From positions 1 through 61,349 of the forward strand of contig CANFSZ010000009.1 of NCBI GenBank assembly GCA_947449835.1: a stretch of 61,349 bases of DNA. Direction: 5' to 3'. The DNA comes from Opitutia bacterium (GTDB lineage Bacteria > Verrucomicrobiota > Verrucomicrobiia > Opitutales > Opitutaceae). The translations under genes were made by a program, and so were the position numbers. Shown in pieces: positions 31,002 through 39,574 of this stretch (the first letter of the stretch is position 1; the number at the start of each line of letters is the position of its first letter). A model generated the notes under the pieces. That model made no database searches. It was not told the DNA's origin and worked only from the letters and a program-made list of their open reading frames with translations.

Positions 31002-32201
31002 TCAGGCGTAACTGCCAGCCTGGCTAATACCGAGGGCAGCGCGGCGGCGTTTGCGCTCAACCGCAGCCGTGCGGGCGTAGCCGGTGCGACGGTGTTCCGC
31101 GAGCGGATCCGCGGGGAGTTTGTTGGCCTTGCGCCAAGCGGCGAGCGCGGGCGAGACGTCGGTGAAGAACGCTTTTTTCAAGACGAGTTCGGCGTCGACG
31201 ACGTTGTTGGCAGTTTGGGCCCGACGAAGAGCGACGTGATCGACTAGGGCCGCCTTGGCGTAGAGTTCCTGCGCCATGACCACGGTCTGAATCGTCGCTT
31301 CGATCTTGGGTTTTTCGTTGTGCGATTGGTCGATCATGTAGGCGATCTTCGGCTGGCGCCCGCGCTCGGCGGCGAAGGTGTGAATCTCGTGGAAAATGCG
31401 GAAAACTTGATACGGGTCGATGGAACCGAGAGTGAGATCGTCGTCGGCGTAGCGGCGGTCGTTGAAATGGAAACCGCCGAGCATGTCTTCATCGAGGAGC
31501 CAGGCGACGATCTGCTCGATGTTTTGCGCGACGTAATGGTGGCCGGTATCGACGAGCACCTTGGCGCGCGGGCCGGCTTTTTTGGCGAGAATGTAAGCCA
31601 TGCCCCAATCGGCGATATCGGTCGCGTAGAAGGCGGGCTCGAAAGGTTTATATTCCACGAGCATCGTCTGCTTCGGGCCGATGCTCTTGTGCAGATCTTT
31701 GAGGCTCTGCTCGAAAAACGCCTTGCGGGCGCGGATGTTGTCTTGGCCGGGATAGCTCGTGCCTTCGGCAAACCAGAGCGAAAGATACTCGCTGCCCACA
31801 GCCTGCATGATCTTCGCCGAGTCGACGCAATGCGCGACAGCTCGCGCGCGGATAGAGGCGTCGTTATTGGCGAACGCGCCCCATTTGTAGCACTGGTCTT
31901 GGAAAAGGTTCGGGTTGATTGAGCCAATTTTCACGCCGTGCTTGCGCGCGAGTTTGACGACGGCCTTCGGATCTTCGCCGGCCTTGAAATCCCAGAGCAC
32001 GTGCGCAGCCACCGTCGGGCAGCAACCCGTGAGCGCGTGCACGTGACCGGCATCGGCGAGCTTGTCGTTCATGTCGATCGCGGCGGCGTCTTGGAAAAAT
32101 TTTCCGAAGCGCGTACCCGTATCGGCGAAGCCCCAAGAGGGCGTCTCAATCTTGAACGTGGAAAGCGCCTCGACGGCGCGACGAAGAAGTTGGGGAGACA
32201 T
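31002..32201 (-). CDS. rhaI: L-rhamnose isomerase / sugar isomerase, RhaI type
   Basis: A 399-residue TIM-barrel isomerase. Candidate metal ligands are Glu183 (VEYKPFEP), Asp218 and His221 (DTGHHYVAQN), His245 (GFHFNDRR), Asp253 and Asp255 (YADDDLT) and Asp291 (MIDQSHNEKPK). Their relative spacing equals that which I recall for the two-metal site of the Pseudomonas stutzeri enzyme, shifted by 36 residues. It would interconvert L-rhamnose and L-rhamnulose, though RhaI-type enzymes accept several rare sugars. No rhaB or rhaD lies nearby, so the pathway context is missing here. The leader GAGATTTTCCCCG-ATG lacks a Shine-Dalgarno. Confidence 0.9.
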   Translation of the reverse strand: MSPQLLRRAVEALSTFKIETPSWGFADTGTRFGKFFQDAAAIDMNDKLADAGHVHALTGCCPTVAAHVLWDFKAGEDPKAVVKLARKHGVKIGSINPNLFQDQCYKWGAFANNDASIRARAVAHCVDSAKIMQAVGSEYLSLWFAEGTSYPGQDNIRARKAFFEQSLKDLHKSIGPKQTMLVEYKPFEPAFYATDIADWGMAYILAKKAGPRAKVLVDTGHHYVAQNIEQIVAWLLDEDMLGGFHFNDRRYADDDLTLGSIDPYQVFRIFHEIHTFAAERGRQPKIAYMIDQSHNEKPKIEATIQTVVMAQELYAKAALVDHVALRRAQTANNVVDAELVLKKAFFTDVSPALAAWRKANKLPADPLAEHRRTGYARTAAVERKRRRAALGISQAGSYA

Positions 32202-32277
32202 CGGGGAAAATCTCAGAGCCTGCCGCGCCGTTGTCAGGCGAAAAGCCGGTGAACATTCCCGATCCTAAACCGGACCG

Positions 32278-34008
32278 TCAGCGGCGCGCGGCCGCCGTTT
32301 CACGGGCTATGGCAAGATTATCGAGCAAACGGCGATCACTCGGATTCAGCCGCAAGGCCGCTTCGTAGGCAGCGATGGCTTCGCGAGCGCGACCGGAGAC
32401 GAGCAGCGCATTGCCGAGATTGGCGCGGGCGGCGATGTGCAGAGGGTCCAGCGTAACCGTGCGCGTGTAAGCGGCGACGGCCTCGGGGAATTTTCCGTCG
32501 CGGGCAAAGGCGTTGCCGAGCGCGAAATACTCGGCGGCCTCGCCCGGTTCACGCGCAGGCAAGGCCGCGAAAATCACCGCAGCCTCGTCCGCGCGACCCA
32601 GCGAGAGCAACGCGAGGGCGCGATTGCGGCGAGCGGTGTGGTCGGCGGGATTGATGGCGAGCGCGCGATCCAACGGCGCGAGCGCTTCGGAGGGGCGGTT
32701 GGCCGCGACGTAAGCCGCGCCGAGATGAGTCCATGCGCGCGCCTGGTTCGGAGCGTGCGTGGTGGTGTCGGTCCAGATCGTGATCGCATCGCGATAATCA
32801 GCCACGCGCGCCATCGTCATGCCCGCGAGCACCGGAATCAGCGCAGCCAAAAACCAGAGCGCCCAATTACCAAAACGACGGATCAACCCGCACCCAAACC
32901 CGACGACAACCGCCGCGAGCGGAAGGCACATCCGATGCTCGGCGACTGTTTGCGTGATGAGAGGGATGAAGCTCGAGCTCGGCGCGAGGATGAGAAAAAA
33001 CCACGCACCGACGAAACCAAGCACCGGCCGGCGCACGAGCGCCCAGATCGTGCCGCCGAGCAACACTAGTACCGCGACTCCTTGCCACCCCACTTCTGCA
33101 AGTGAGCTCGGAACCGCCGTTCCGTAATCGAGCACGAGCGGATGCGGCCAAACCGAGAGGCGCAAATAAAGCACCAGGGCTTCGGCCTGTTTCAGCAAAT
33201 AATTCCACGGCGAGACGCCCAGTCCGAAACCAGCCGCGACACCGCGCGAGCCGCTGTTTTGCAGAACAAGATAAACGAGCAGCAACCACGTGGCCGCAAG
33301 CGCGACGTAAAAACTACGACGCTGGCGCCACGCGGCCGCAAAACTGCGCGCGAAAAACGTGCGATCGTACAACAGCACAACAAGCGGCGCGGTCACCATG
33401 ACTTCTTTGGTCGCCATGCCGATGAGGCAGGCGGCAACGGAAATACCATGCCAGCGCCGCGAGTCGTGAGTCGGCTCCGCGCCAGCGCGCGCGAACGCGT
33501 ACAGCGTGAGCAAATAAAACAAGCCGCACAGCGCTTCGGTGCGCTGCGCGATGCAGATGACGGTTTCCGTTTGTAGCGGGTGCAACGCCCACAGGAGCGC
33601 GATCAGCGCGGCCAACACGGGCGAAAATGTCGCGGCCGAAGGATCCAGCGCCACGAGCGTGCGGCGCGAGAGGCCGAGGAGCGCGAGCGCGGCGAGCGCG
33701 TGGATCGCGACGTTGAAAGCGTGATAACTCCAAACGGCTTCACCACTGACGGCATAGTTGAGAGCGAAGGAAACATTCACCACGGGTCGGCCCGTCGTGG
33801 TGCTGCCATCGGCGGGCGGATTTATGATGGCCCAGGCATCGAGACGGCGAATCGTGGGATTGCGCAGCACCGCGTCGGCGTCGTCGAAAAGAAACGGCAC
33901 GTGGAGGCTGCGGGCGTAGACCAGTGCGATCACGAGCACGAGGACGAGCGGGGCAAAGCGCGTGAACCAAGCGACGAAGAAAGAAGTGCGGAGTGAGACC
34001 GGAGCCAT
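32278..34008 (-). CDS. Multi-pass membrane protein with C-terminal TPR repeats (TMTC-like)
   Basis: A 576-residue protein. Residues 1-400 hold about ten to twelve hydrophobic helices, with the luminal/periplasmic motif PFLFDDADAVLRNPTIR (33-49) after helix 1. The FDD acidic pair is typical of GT-C fold mannosyltransferase-like TMTC proteins. The HPLQTETVICIAQRTEALCGL segment (about 140-160) is also a hallmark. From about 410 to the end there are four TPR-like repeats (for example ALAPLDRALAINPADHTARR). It may transfer or organise glycans on exported proteins, but bacterial members are uncharacterised. Confidence 0.85.
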   Translation of the reverse strand: MAPVSLRTSFFVAWFTRFAPLVLVLVIALVYARSLHVPFLFDDADAVLRNPTIRRLDAWAIINPPADGSTTTGRPVVNVSFALNYAVSGEAVWSYHAFNVAIHALAALALLGLSRRTLVALDPSAATFSPVLAALIALLWALHPLQTETVICIAQRTEALCGLFYLLTLYAFARAGAEPTHDSRRWHGISVAACLIGMATKEVMVTAPLVVLLYDRTFFARSFAAAWRQRRSFYVALAATWLLLVYLVLQNSGSRGVAAGFGLGVSPWNYLLKQAEALVLYLRLSVWPHPLVLDYGTAVPSSLAEVGWQGVAVLVLLGGTIWALVRRPVLGFVGAWFFLILAPSSSFIPLITQTVAEHRMCLPLAAVVVGFGCGLIRRFGNWALWFLAALIPVLAGMTMARVADYRDAITIWTDTTTHAPNQARAWTHLGAAYVAANRPSEALAPLDRALAINPADHTARRNRALALLSLGRADEAAVIFAALPAREPGEAAEYFALGNAFARDGKFPEAVAAYTRTVTLDPLHIAARANLGNALLVSGRAREAIAAYEAALRLNPSDRRLLDNLAIARETAAARR

Positions 34009-34053
34009 GGGACGAAGAGCATTGTGACGGTTTCACGCGCGGCCCGACAGGCC

Positions 34054-34084
34054 AAAAAAAAGCTCCCTCAATTACGAGGGAGCT
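34054..34084 (-). terminator. Rho-independent terminator of the TonB-dependent receptor gene
   Basis: On the minus strand, AGCTCCCTC and GAGGGAGCT form a perfect 9-bp stem with a 6-base loop followed by eight T residues. It lies 26 bases beyond the receptor stop. Confidence 0.93.
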
Positions 34085-34110
34085 GACGGGCGACGCGGAT
34101 CAGGCCGCGA

Positions 34111-37100
34111 TTAGAAGTTGAACGTCGACGTGAGGATGAATTGGCGCGAGTCGATGATGCGGAAGGCCCATGGCGTGCCGTCGAAATTAACTTGGGTCGG
34201 CATGAGGCGGCCGTTCTCCGTGGCGTTGTTCACGTTGAGCTGCAGTTTCCAGCCGATCTTGTTGTTGAAAACTTTCCGGGAGTAGGAAACCCAGAGATCG
34301 GTGAAGTAATTGCCCGAGTCGTAAACGGGGCGATTCACGTCGTTGAGGTTAATGACGGTGGGCGAATTGATAGGATCGCCGACTTTACCGTAGAAGCCGA
34401 TCGCGGCGCGGGATTCCCAGCGCTCGCTGCCGCCGACGGCGAAGCCTTTCAGCTTTCCACCGAGGAAGTTGTAGTTGGTGAGGAAGGAAGCGTGGTACTG
34501 GCGCTCAAGGGGTGAACGCGCGCCTTCGAGGGCTTTGGCGAGGGCAACCTGCGAAGCGACGACGTTATTGAAGTAAGCTTGGGCGCTGGTGTTGCCGTCG
34601 GTGTTTTCGATCTGCGCCACGCTGGAGTAGCCGTAGCCGGTCCAGAAGTTTTTCAGCGACCAACGACGACTCGTGGTGGGGTCGATGAAATCAGGAATGT
34701 CCGAGGCCGCATTGGTCGTCCACTTGGGGAGGCGCTCGGCGAGCCAGGCGTCGTATTGAGGGGCGATGTTGGTATAGGTGCTCTGCTGTTTGCTGCCGGT
34801 GACTTTCATAGTCCAGTTTGGCAGCGGATTATAAGTGAGCTGAAGTTCAACGCCCTTGGCTTTGCTTTCCTGCGTGGCGCCGGAACTGAGGCCGCTGTAG
34901 TAGTTGAGCGGCAGTTTGATCAGGTCGTAGATTTTCTGTTGGTTGGCGGGATCGTTGACGGGGTTGACGGTATCAGAGTTCCAGTTGGAGACCGCGATGA
35001 TGTCGTTGAGCGAGCGGCCGGCGGCGACGCCGTTGCGGATGCGTTGCACAGCGCTGGCCCAAGCGAGACCGGTGGTCGTATCCGAATAAGCCAGACGGGT
35101 GAGCAGAGTGCCAGCGGCGCCGGTGCGCTCGTTCTGGCTTTGATTTTCATACCAGTTCAGACGGACAACGAGTTTGTTGCGGAAGAGGTTGAAGCCGATG
35201 CCGGTGTCGTGGCCGGAGCCGGTGGGCTTCGGGAGAGGTTTGAAGAAATAATCCGTCTGGTAAGTGGCCGGCGGATTGAAGTTGTCGGATTTGTTGTAGT
35301 AGAACGTGAGGCTTTGGAGGAACTCGGAAGCGAGCGTATCTTCTCCGACCATACGGCGAATAAAGCCTTGGTTTTTGAGCGGGCGGAAGGCGGCGCCGAC
35401 GGTTTTGGTGTCGCCTTGGAGTTCGTCCCAGCGGCCCCAGCGGCTCATGACGAGGTCGTGGTTGATGATACCGGAGACGCCGTTGTTGAAGAGTTGGGCG
35501 TTGGTGAGAGCAGCTTCGGTGACCTTGCCTTTGACGTCGGTCAGGGCGCCGGGCGAGGTGATGCGGGCGCGGTAATCGTCATGGCGAAAACCGAACGTGG
35601 CGATGAGGCGATCCTCCCACAGGTAGCTTTGAGCGGCGAGCGTCCAGCTCTTAACCTCGCGACGGGTGCGGAAACTGCCAGCGCTGGAGAACGTAGATTG
35701 TTCGACGACCGTGTCGTTCTGGAATTGGCCGGTGTTGTAGTTGTAAACTTGAATCTGCGAGGTGGCAGGAGCGTTCCAGCCTTGGTTGCCGTAGAAACCC
35801 GCTGAGTGCGTGGAGACGCCTTGGGCGCCGCCGGGGCTGGCCATGTAGTATTTACGCATGAGCGACGAGGCGGTCGCTAAGTCGCGGCCGGGGATGGTGA
35901 GGTTGGGCACGTAGCGCAGGGTGCCGTCGGCATCGCCGCCCACAAAGCCGTTGCGCCAACGCTCGACGGCGCGGTCGACGTTTTGCTGCGACCAGAGGCC
36001 GAGGAGGCGATGGTGGCCGAGCCACTTGAGCAGGCCGTTGCGCTTGGTCATGTCCAAGTCGTAAGCGAGCATGGCGCGGTAGTTGTCGTCAGTCTGAGGC
36101 GTATAAAACGTATCGATACCGCCGCCCACGCCTTCAGAGACAAACGGGAGACCGAAATAGCGATTCGGGGTGCCGTCGACGAGTTTTTGATTCGTATCGA
36201 CCTGGATGGTGGCACCGGTGAGTTGATTCATCGTGTAGTTTTCCACGCTCTCAACGTCTTGACGGAGCCAGCCGGCGCTGAAGAACAGGTCGGGGAGAAT
36301 TTGTTGCTCGAGCTCCAAGTTATAATTGGAGGCGCGAACTTTGGCGAAGTTGGTCTGGAGGTGATTGTATTTGGTCCAGTCGTAGATCGCCTTGTTGGTG
36401 ACGCCGGGAATCTGGTAGCTGCCGTAGGTGTAGGTTTTGCCATTAATGAGCGCGGTCGGGATCGGTAAATTAACCGACGAGGACCACTGACGATCGAGCA
36501 TCAGATAACGGGAGTCGCCAGTGACCCAACCGAGGGAAGCGGGCGTGGGGGTCGCGGTCGCGGGATTGGTCTGCGCGGGTGCGTAGAGGACGGGGTTGCG
36601 CTGGAAGTAGGCGATGGATTGGCCACCGTCGATCAGGCGCAGCGGGCGGGAGGTATCGTCGAACTGGATACCGGGGACGAATTGCGGCGAGGTGATGGTG
36701 CCCGGAGCGCCGGCACCAAGGATGGTGTTCACCGCGGCGTTGTAACCGGGGGAGTTGATGTTGGAGACGTACGGGCCGACGACGCGATTCGTGTCGAGCA
36801 CGGTGATCATGCGGGTGGTCGGATCGTAAACGGGGCGCCCAGCGGTAAACCACGGAGCAACAAAATCACGCGGCGTGAGTGAGTTGGGGCGGTTGGCGTT
36901 GTTCTGATAGTTTTCCGCAAAGCCGCGGATGACGGTTTTGCTGAAAGGTTTGTAGGTGAGCGCGCCGTATTGGCGACGGGTCAGATCGCGCGAGGGTTTG
37001 CGCTGAAATTGTTGGTCGTTGTAGAGGAACGCGCCGTAGACGGCGAGTTTGTCCTTGAGCAGCGAGCGGTTCATCGTGAGCGAGGTACGGAAGGAGCCGT

Positions 37101-37815
37101 ATTGATCGGTGCGCATCACGACCTGATTGGTGTTACGATTTAGGGCCGCTTGAGCAGAAGTCTGATTGACGATACCCGCAGGCGTACCGAGGCCGAAAAG
37201 CAGAGAGTTGGGCCCGCGAGTGATTTCAACCGACTGGGTATTGTACGAATCGAAGGGGATACGGTTATTCGTCGGAAAATTGTTAATGGCAGCATCGGGA
37301 GCGGCCAAACCGCGGACGCGGTTAGCTTGGGCATTGGTGGAAGAGTCGCCGTTATTGCCAAAGCTGTAACCCGCGATGGAATCCTTGGCCGTACCGCGAT
37401 CGGTGATCGACGGAGTATACGAGCTGGAGCCTTCCGTGCTGGCTTCATATTTGAACACGTCGTTGATGTCCAAGGCTGCGGTGTCGTCCATCTGCTGCTT
37501 GGTCACGACCGTAATCGAGGCGGCGAGATCGGCCAAGTTGGTGTTGAGGCGCGAACCGGCGAGTGTGTTTTCCGCGAAGTACCCCGAATCCTTCGTCGAA
37601 TTGACCTGAAACGGCGTGAGCACCACCGCGCCGTCTTTTGAAAGATCGGGGGTTTTGGCGGCAGCGGCTTTAGCGGCGGCATTGCGCGCGGCGATCTCGG
37701 GAGTTTCGGCGGTGGACTGGGCGTAAGCGGTGACAACAAGACCGGCGAGCAGACACGCCAAAGTTGGAAGCGTAGTCGCGATGCGACGGGACACGAAGAC
37801 GAAGGGACGTTGCAT
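34111..37815 (-). CDS. TonB-dependent outer-membrane receptor, large (about 1234 residues)
   Basis: Starting at ATG 37815 (MQRPFVFVSRR) gives a signal peptide with LACLLAGLVVTAYAQS at about 17-32; the frame is open to 37908, but the extension precedes a good signal peptide. After an Ala-rich spacer comes VVLTPFQVNSTKDSGYFAEN, then the plug domain (about 70-230) with SVEITRGPNSLLFGLGTPAG, and a long beta-barrel ending in RQFILTSTFNF with a terminal Phe. No STN signalling domain is seen. It imports an unknown large substrate (sugar, siderophore or vitamin) with TonB-ExbBD. It is monocistronic, with a strong terminator, and has no SusD-like partner or sugar-utilisation genes next to it. Confidence 0.92.
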   Translation of the reverse strand: MQRPFVFVSRRIATTLPTLACLLAGLVVTAYAQSTAETPEIAARNAAAKAAAAKTPDLSKDGAVVLTPFQVNSTKDSGYFAENTLAGSRLNTNLADLAASITVVTKQQMDDTAALDINDVFKYEASTEGSSSYTPSITDRGTAKDSIAGYSFGNNGDSSTNAQANRVRGLAAPDAAINNFPTNNRIPFDSYNTQSVEITRGPNSLLFGLGTPAGIVNQTSAQAALNRNTNQVVMRTDQYGSFRTSLTMNRSLLKDKLAVYGAFLYNDQQFQRKPSRDLTRRQYGALTYKPFSKTVIRGFAENYQNNANRPNSLTPRDFVAPWFTAGRPVYDPTTRMITVLDTNRVVGPYVSNINSPGYNAAVNTILGAGAPGTITSPQFVPGIQFDDTSRPLRLIDGGQSIAYFQRNPVLYAPAQTNPATATPTPASLGWVTGDSRYLMLDRQWSSSVNLPIPTALINGKTYTYGSYQIPGVTNKAIYDWTKYNHLQTNFAKVRASNYNLELEQQILPDLFFSAGWLRQDVESVENYTMNQLTGATIQVDTNQKLVDGTPNRYFGLPFVSEGVGGGIDTFYTPQTDDNYRAMLAYDLDMTKRNGLLKWLGHHRLLGLWSQQNVDRAVERWRNGFVGGDADGTLRYVPNLTIPGRDLATASSLMRKYYMASPGGAQGVSTHSAGFYGNQGWNAPATSQIQVYNYNTGQFQNDTVVEQSTFSSAGSFRTRREVKSWTLAAQSYLWEDRLIATFGFRHDDYRARITSPGALTDVKGKVTEAALTNAQLFNNGVSGIINHDLVMSRWGRWDELQGDTKTVGAAFRPLKNQGFIRRMVGEDTLASEFLQSLTFYYNKSDNFNPPATYQTDYFFKPLPKPTGSGHDTGIGFNLFRNKLVVRLNWYENQSQNERTGAAGTLLTRLAYSDTTTGLAWASAVQRIRNGVAAGRSLNDIIAVSNWNSDTVNPVNDPANQQKIYDLIKLPLNYYSGLSSGATQESKAKGVELQLTYNPLPNWTMKVTGSKQQSTYTNIAPQYDAWLAERLPKWTTNAASDIPDFIDPTTSRRWSLKNFWTGYGYSSVAQIENTDGNTSAQAYFNNVVASQVALAKALEGARSPLERQYHASFLTNYNFLGGKLKGFAVGGSERWESRAAIGFYGKVGDPINSPTVINLNDVNRPVYDSGNYFTDLWVSYSRKVFNNKIGWKLQLNVNNATENGRLMPTQVNFDGTPWAFRIIDSRQFILTSTFNF

Positions 37816-37924
37816 AGGGTTTACAGGGGCTAGGCCATCCGCTGGGTTAATTAACGGAGGCTTATACAGGGGCGGAAATCTATGCCGCCGACGCAAAGCG
37901 CGGCCCAACGGACAGTCCGTAAAA

Positions 37925-39574
37925 TCAACGCCGCGATCGCACCGGCACGTGACTCGAAAGCAGAAAATAAGCCGCCGCCGCCAGCGCCAAACTCAGCAGT
38001 ACAAACCAATCACCGTGCTTCGTATAAAAACTCGTGCGCCCGATCCAACGCGAGTCGCGCGCGATCGTGGTGACTTGGGCGCCGCGGAAATAAATGTTTC
38101 CGCTTTCCTCGCGCATCGTGAAACGCGCGTTGCCAAATTCGTCAATCCAACCACTCCAACCGCCATTGCCGCAGCGCAACACGGGGCGGCGATTTTCCAC
38201 CGCGCGCAAAACCGAATGCGACGCGTGTTGATACGCCGCGCCGCCTTCGCCGAACCAGCCGTTGTTGGTCACAACCGTCAGCACATCAGCACCCGACAGG
38301 ACACTCGCCCGCGCCAGCGACGGGAAAATATCCTCATAACAAATCAACGCACCAAACGCGACCGACTCACCGCGCATGTTCACCAAAAGCGACGACGCCT
38401 CCGTGCCACGCGCGAAATCATCACCGATCGGCACAAATTTCTTGAGCCACCCCAAAACCGGCCGAAACGGCACAAATTCGCCGAAAGGGACGAGTTTGCG
38501 TTTCGCGTAGTAGGTCGGTTGCAATCCAGCGTCGGGTGTAACAAGAAACGCACCGTTGAGCCAACGTTCCTCAGGCCGACCCAGATCCTCGATCGCGATG
38601 GAGCCCAGCAACAAGGAAGTCCCCGCGCGCTTCACCAGGGACTCCGTGAAGTCTTTAACGTTGGAATCCCCGCGCACGGCCCAGGGCGTCACAGCCTCGG
38701 GCCAAAGGATGAGATCGGGCTTGGTCGCCGCTGCGGCGAGCGTGGTTTTTTCGAGCGTCGCGATGATGCCCGGCGCCTTCGTCGGATCCCATTTCAGATC
38801 TTGCGGCACGTAAGGTTGCACGAACGCCACCCGCCCCAACGTCGTGTAATACGGCGCACGGTTAAACGTCTCCTGCACGTGCACGCTCAACGCCACGAAG
38901 AGTAAAAAGACCGCGAGGAAAAACTCCTGACTGCGCTTATTGAGACCCGAGACGCCTTCGCAAAACAACCGGTGCGCATACGCCGCGAAACCTAGATTCA
39001 TGGCGACGAGCACAAACGCCACCCCGCCCTGCCCCGTATAGGCCGCGAGCTGCAAGACGCTCACGCGTTCCCATTGGCTCGCCGCGAGCGGCAACCACGG
39101 AAAACCACCGAGCACAAACGTGCGCAGCCACTCGTTGATGCACCACAAGCCTGCGAGCCCGAGTAAAACCATCAAACGCACCGGCGTCGTGCGCCCGATC
39201 ATGCGCGGTAACGCCCACCACGCCGCGAGGAACCACGCGCCCACCCACGCGCCGATAAACGGCCCGAGCAAAAAAAGTCCCACCCACGTCACGTGGTGCA
39301 ACCAACCGAGCAAAATCGTCCACGCCACCGCCTGCGCGGCCAACATCGTGCCGGCATAAAGTTGCAATCGCGGCCGGCGATAGGCCCAAAACAAACCGGG
39401 CACGAGGCACGCGTAGGCGAGCTCCGGCGTCGAGTACGGCGGAAGCGCCAACACCGTGAGCGCCACGGTGAAAACGAAGACGATCGCCGCTGTCACGTAA
39501 TCGGCCTGATCGCGCCAAAACGAGGGTTGGGGCGCGTAGGGATCGAGCGCGGGCGTTGACTCAGCCGGACTCAC
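37925..39574 (-). CDS. lnt: Apolipoprotein N-acyltransferase
   Basis: The start is the GTG at 39574, whose GTGA overlaps the secA TGA stop (39571-39574), so the two genes are translationally coupled; the 5' extension to 39619 lies inside secA. The 549-residue protein has about seven membrane helices in residues 25-245, then a nitrilase-type domain with catalytic Glu293 (LWPEAVTPW), Lys358 ([13 protein letters not shown]) and Cys412 ([10 protein letters not shown]). Lnt adds the third acyl chain to lipoproteins, the last step of maturation in diderm bacteria. Pairing with secA links export to lipoprotein processing. Confidence 0.96.
   Translation of the reverse strand: MSPAESTPALDPYAPQPSFWRDQADYVTAAIVFVFTVALTVLALPPYSTPELAYACLVPGLFWAYRRPRLQLYAGTMLAAQAVAWTILLGWLHHVTWVGLFLLGPFIGAWVGAWFLAAWWALPRMIGRTTPVRLMVLLGLAGLWCINEWLRTFVLGGFPWLPLAASQWERVSVLQLAAYTGQGGVAFVLVAMNLGFAAYAHRLFCEGVSGLNKRSQEFFLAVFLLFVALSVHVQETFNRAPYYTTLGRVAFVQPYVPQDLKWDPTKAPGIIATLEKTTLAAAATKPDLILWPEAVTPWAVRGDSNVKDFTESLVKRAGTSLLLGSIAIEDLGRPEERWLNGAFLVTPDAGLQPTYYAKRKLVPFGEFVPFRPVLGWLKKFVPIGDDFARGTEASSLLVNMRGESVAFGALICYEDIFPSLARASVLSGADVLTVVTNNGWFGEGGAAYQHASHSVLRAVENRRPVLRCGNGGWSGWIDEFGNARFTMREESGNIYFRGAQVTTIARDSRWIGRTSFYTKHGDWFVLLSLALAAAAYFLLSSHVPVRSRR

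Noticed and set aside
34579-35805. 408-codon plus-strand frame inside the TonB receptor
   Set aside because: Antisense shadow; the receptor frame is intact over its whole length.
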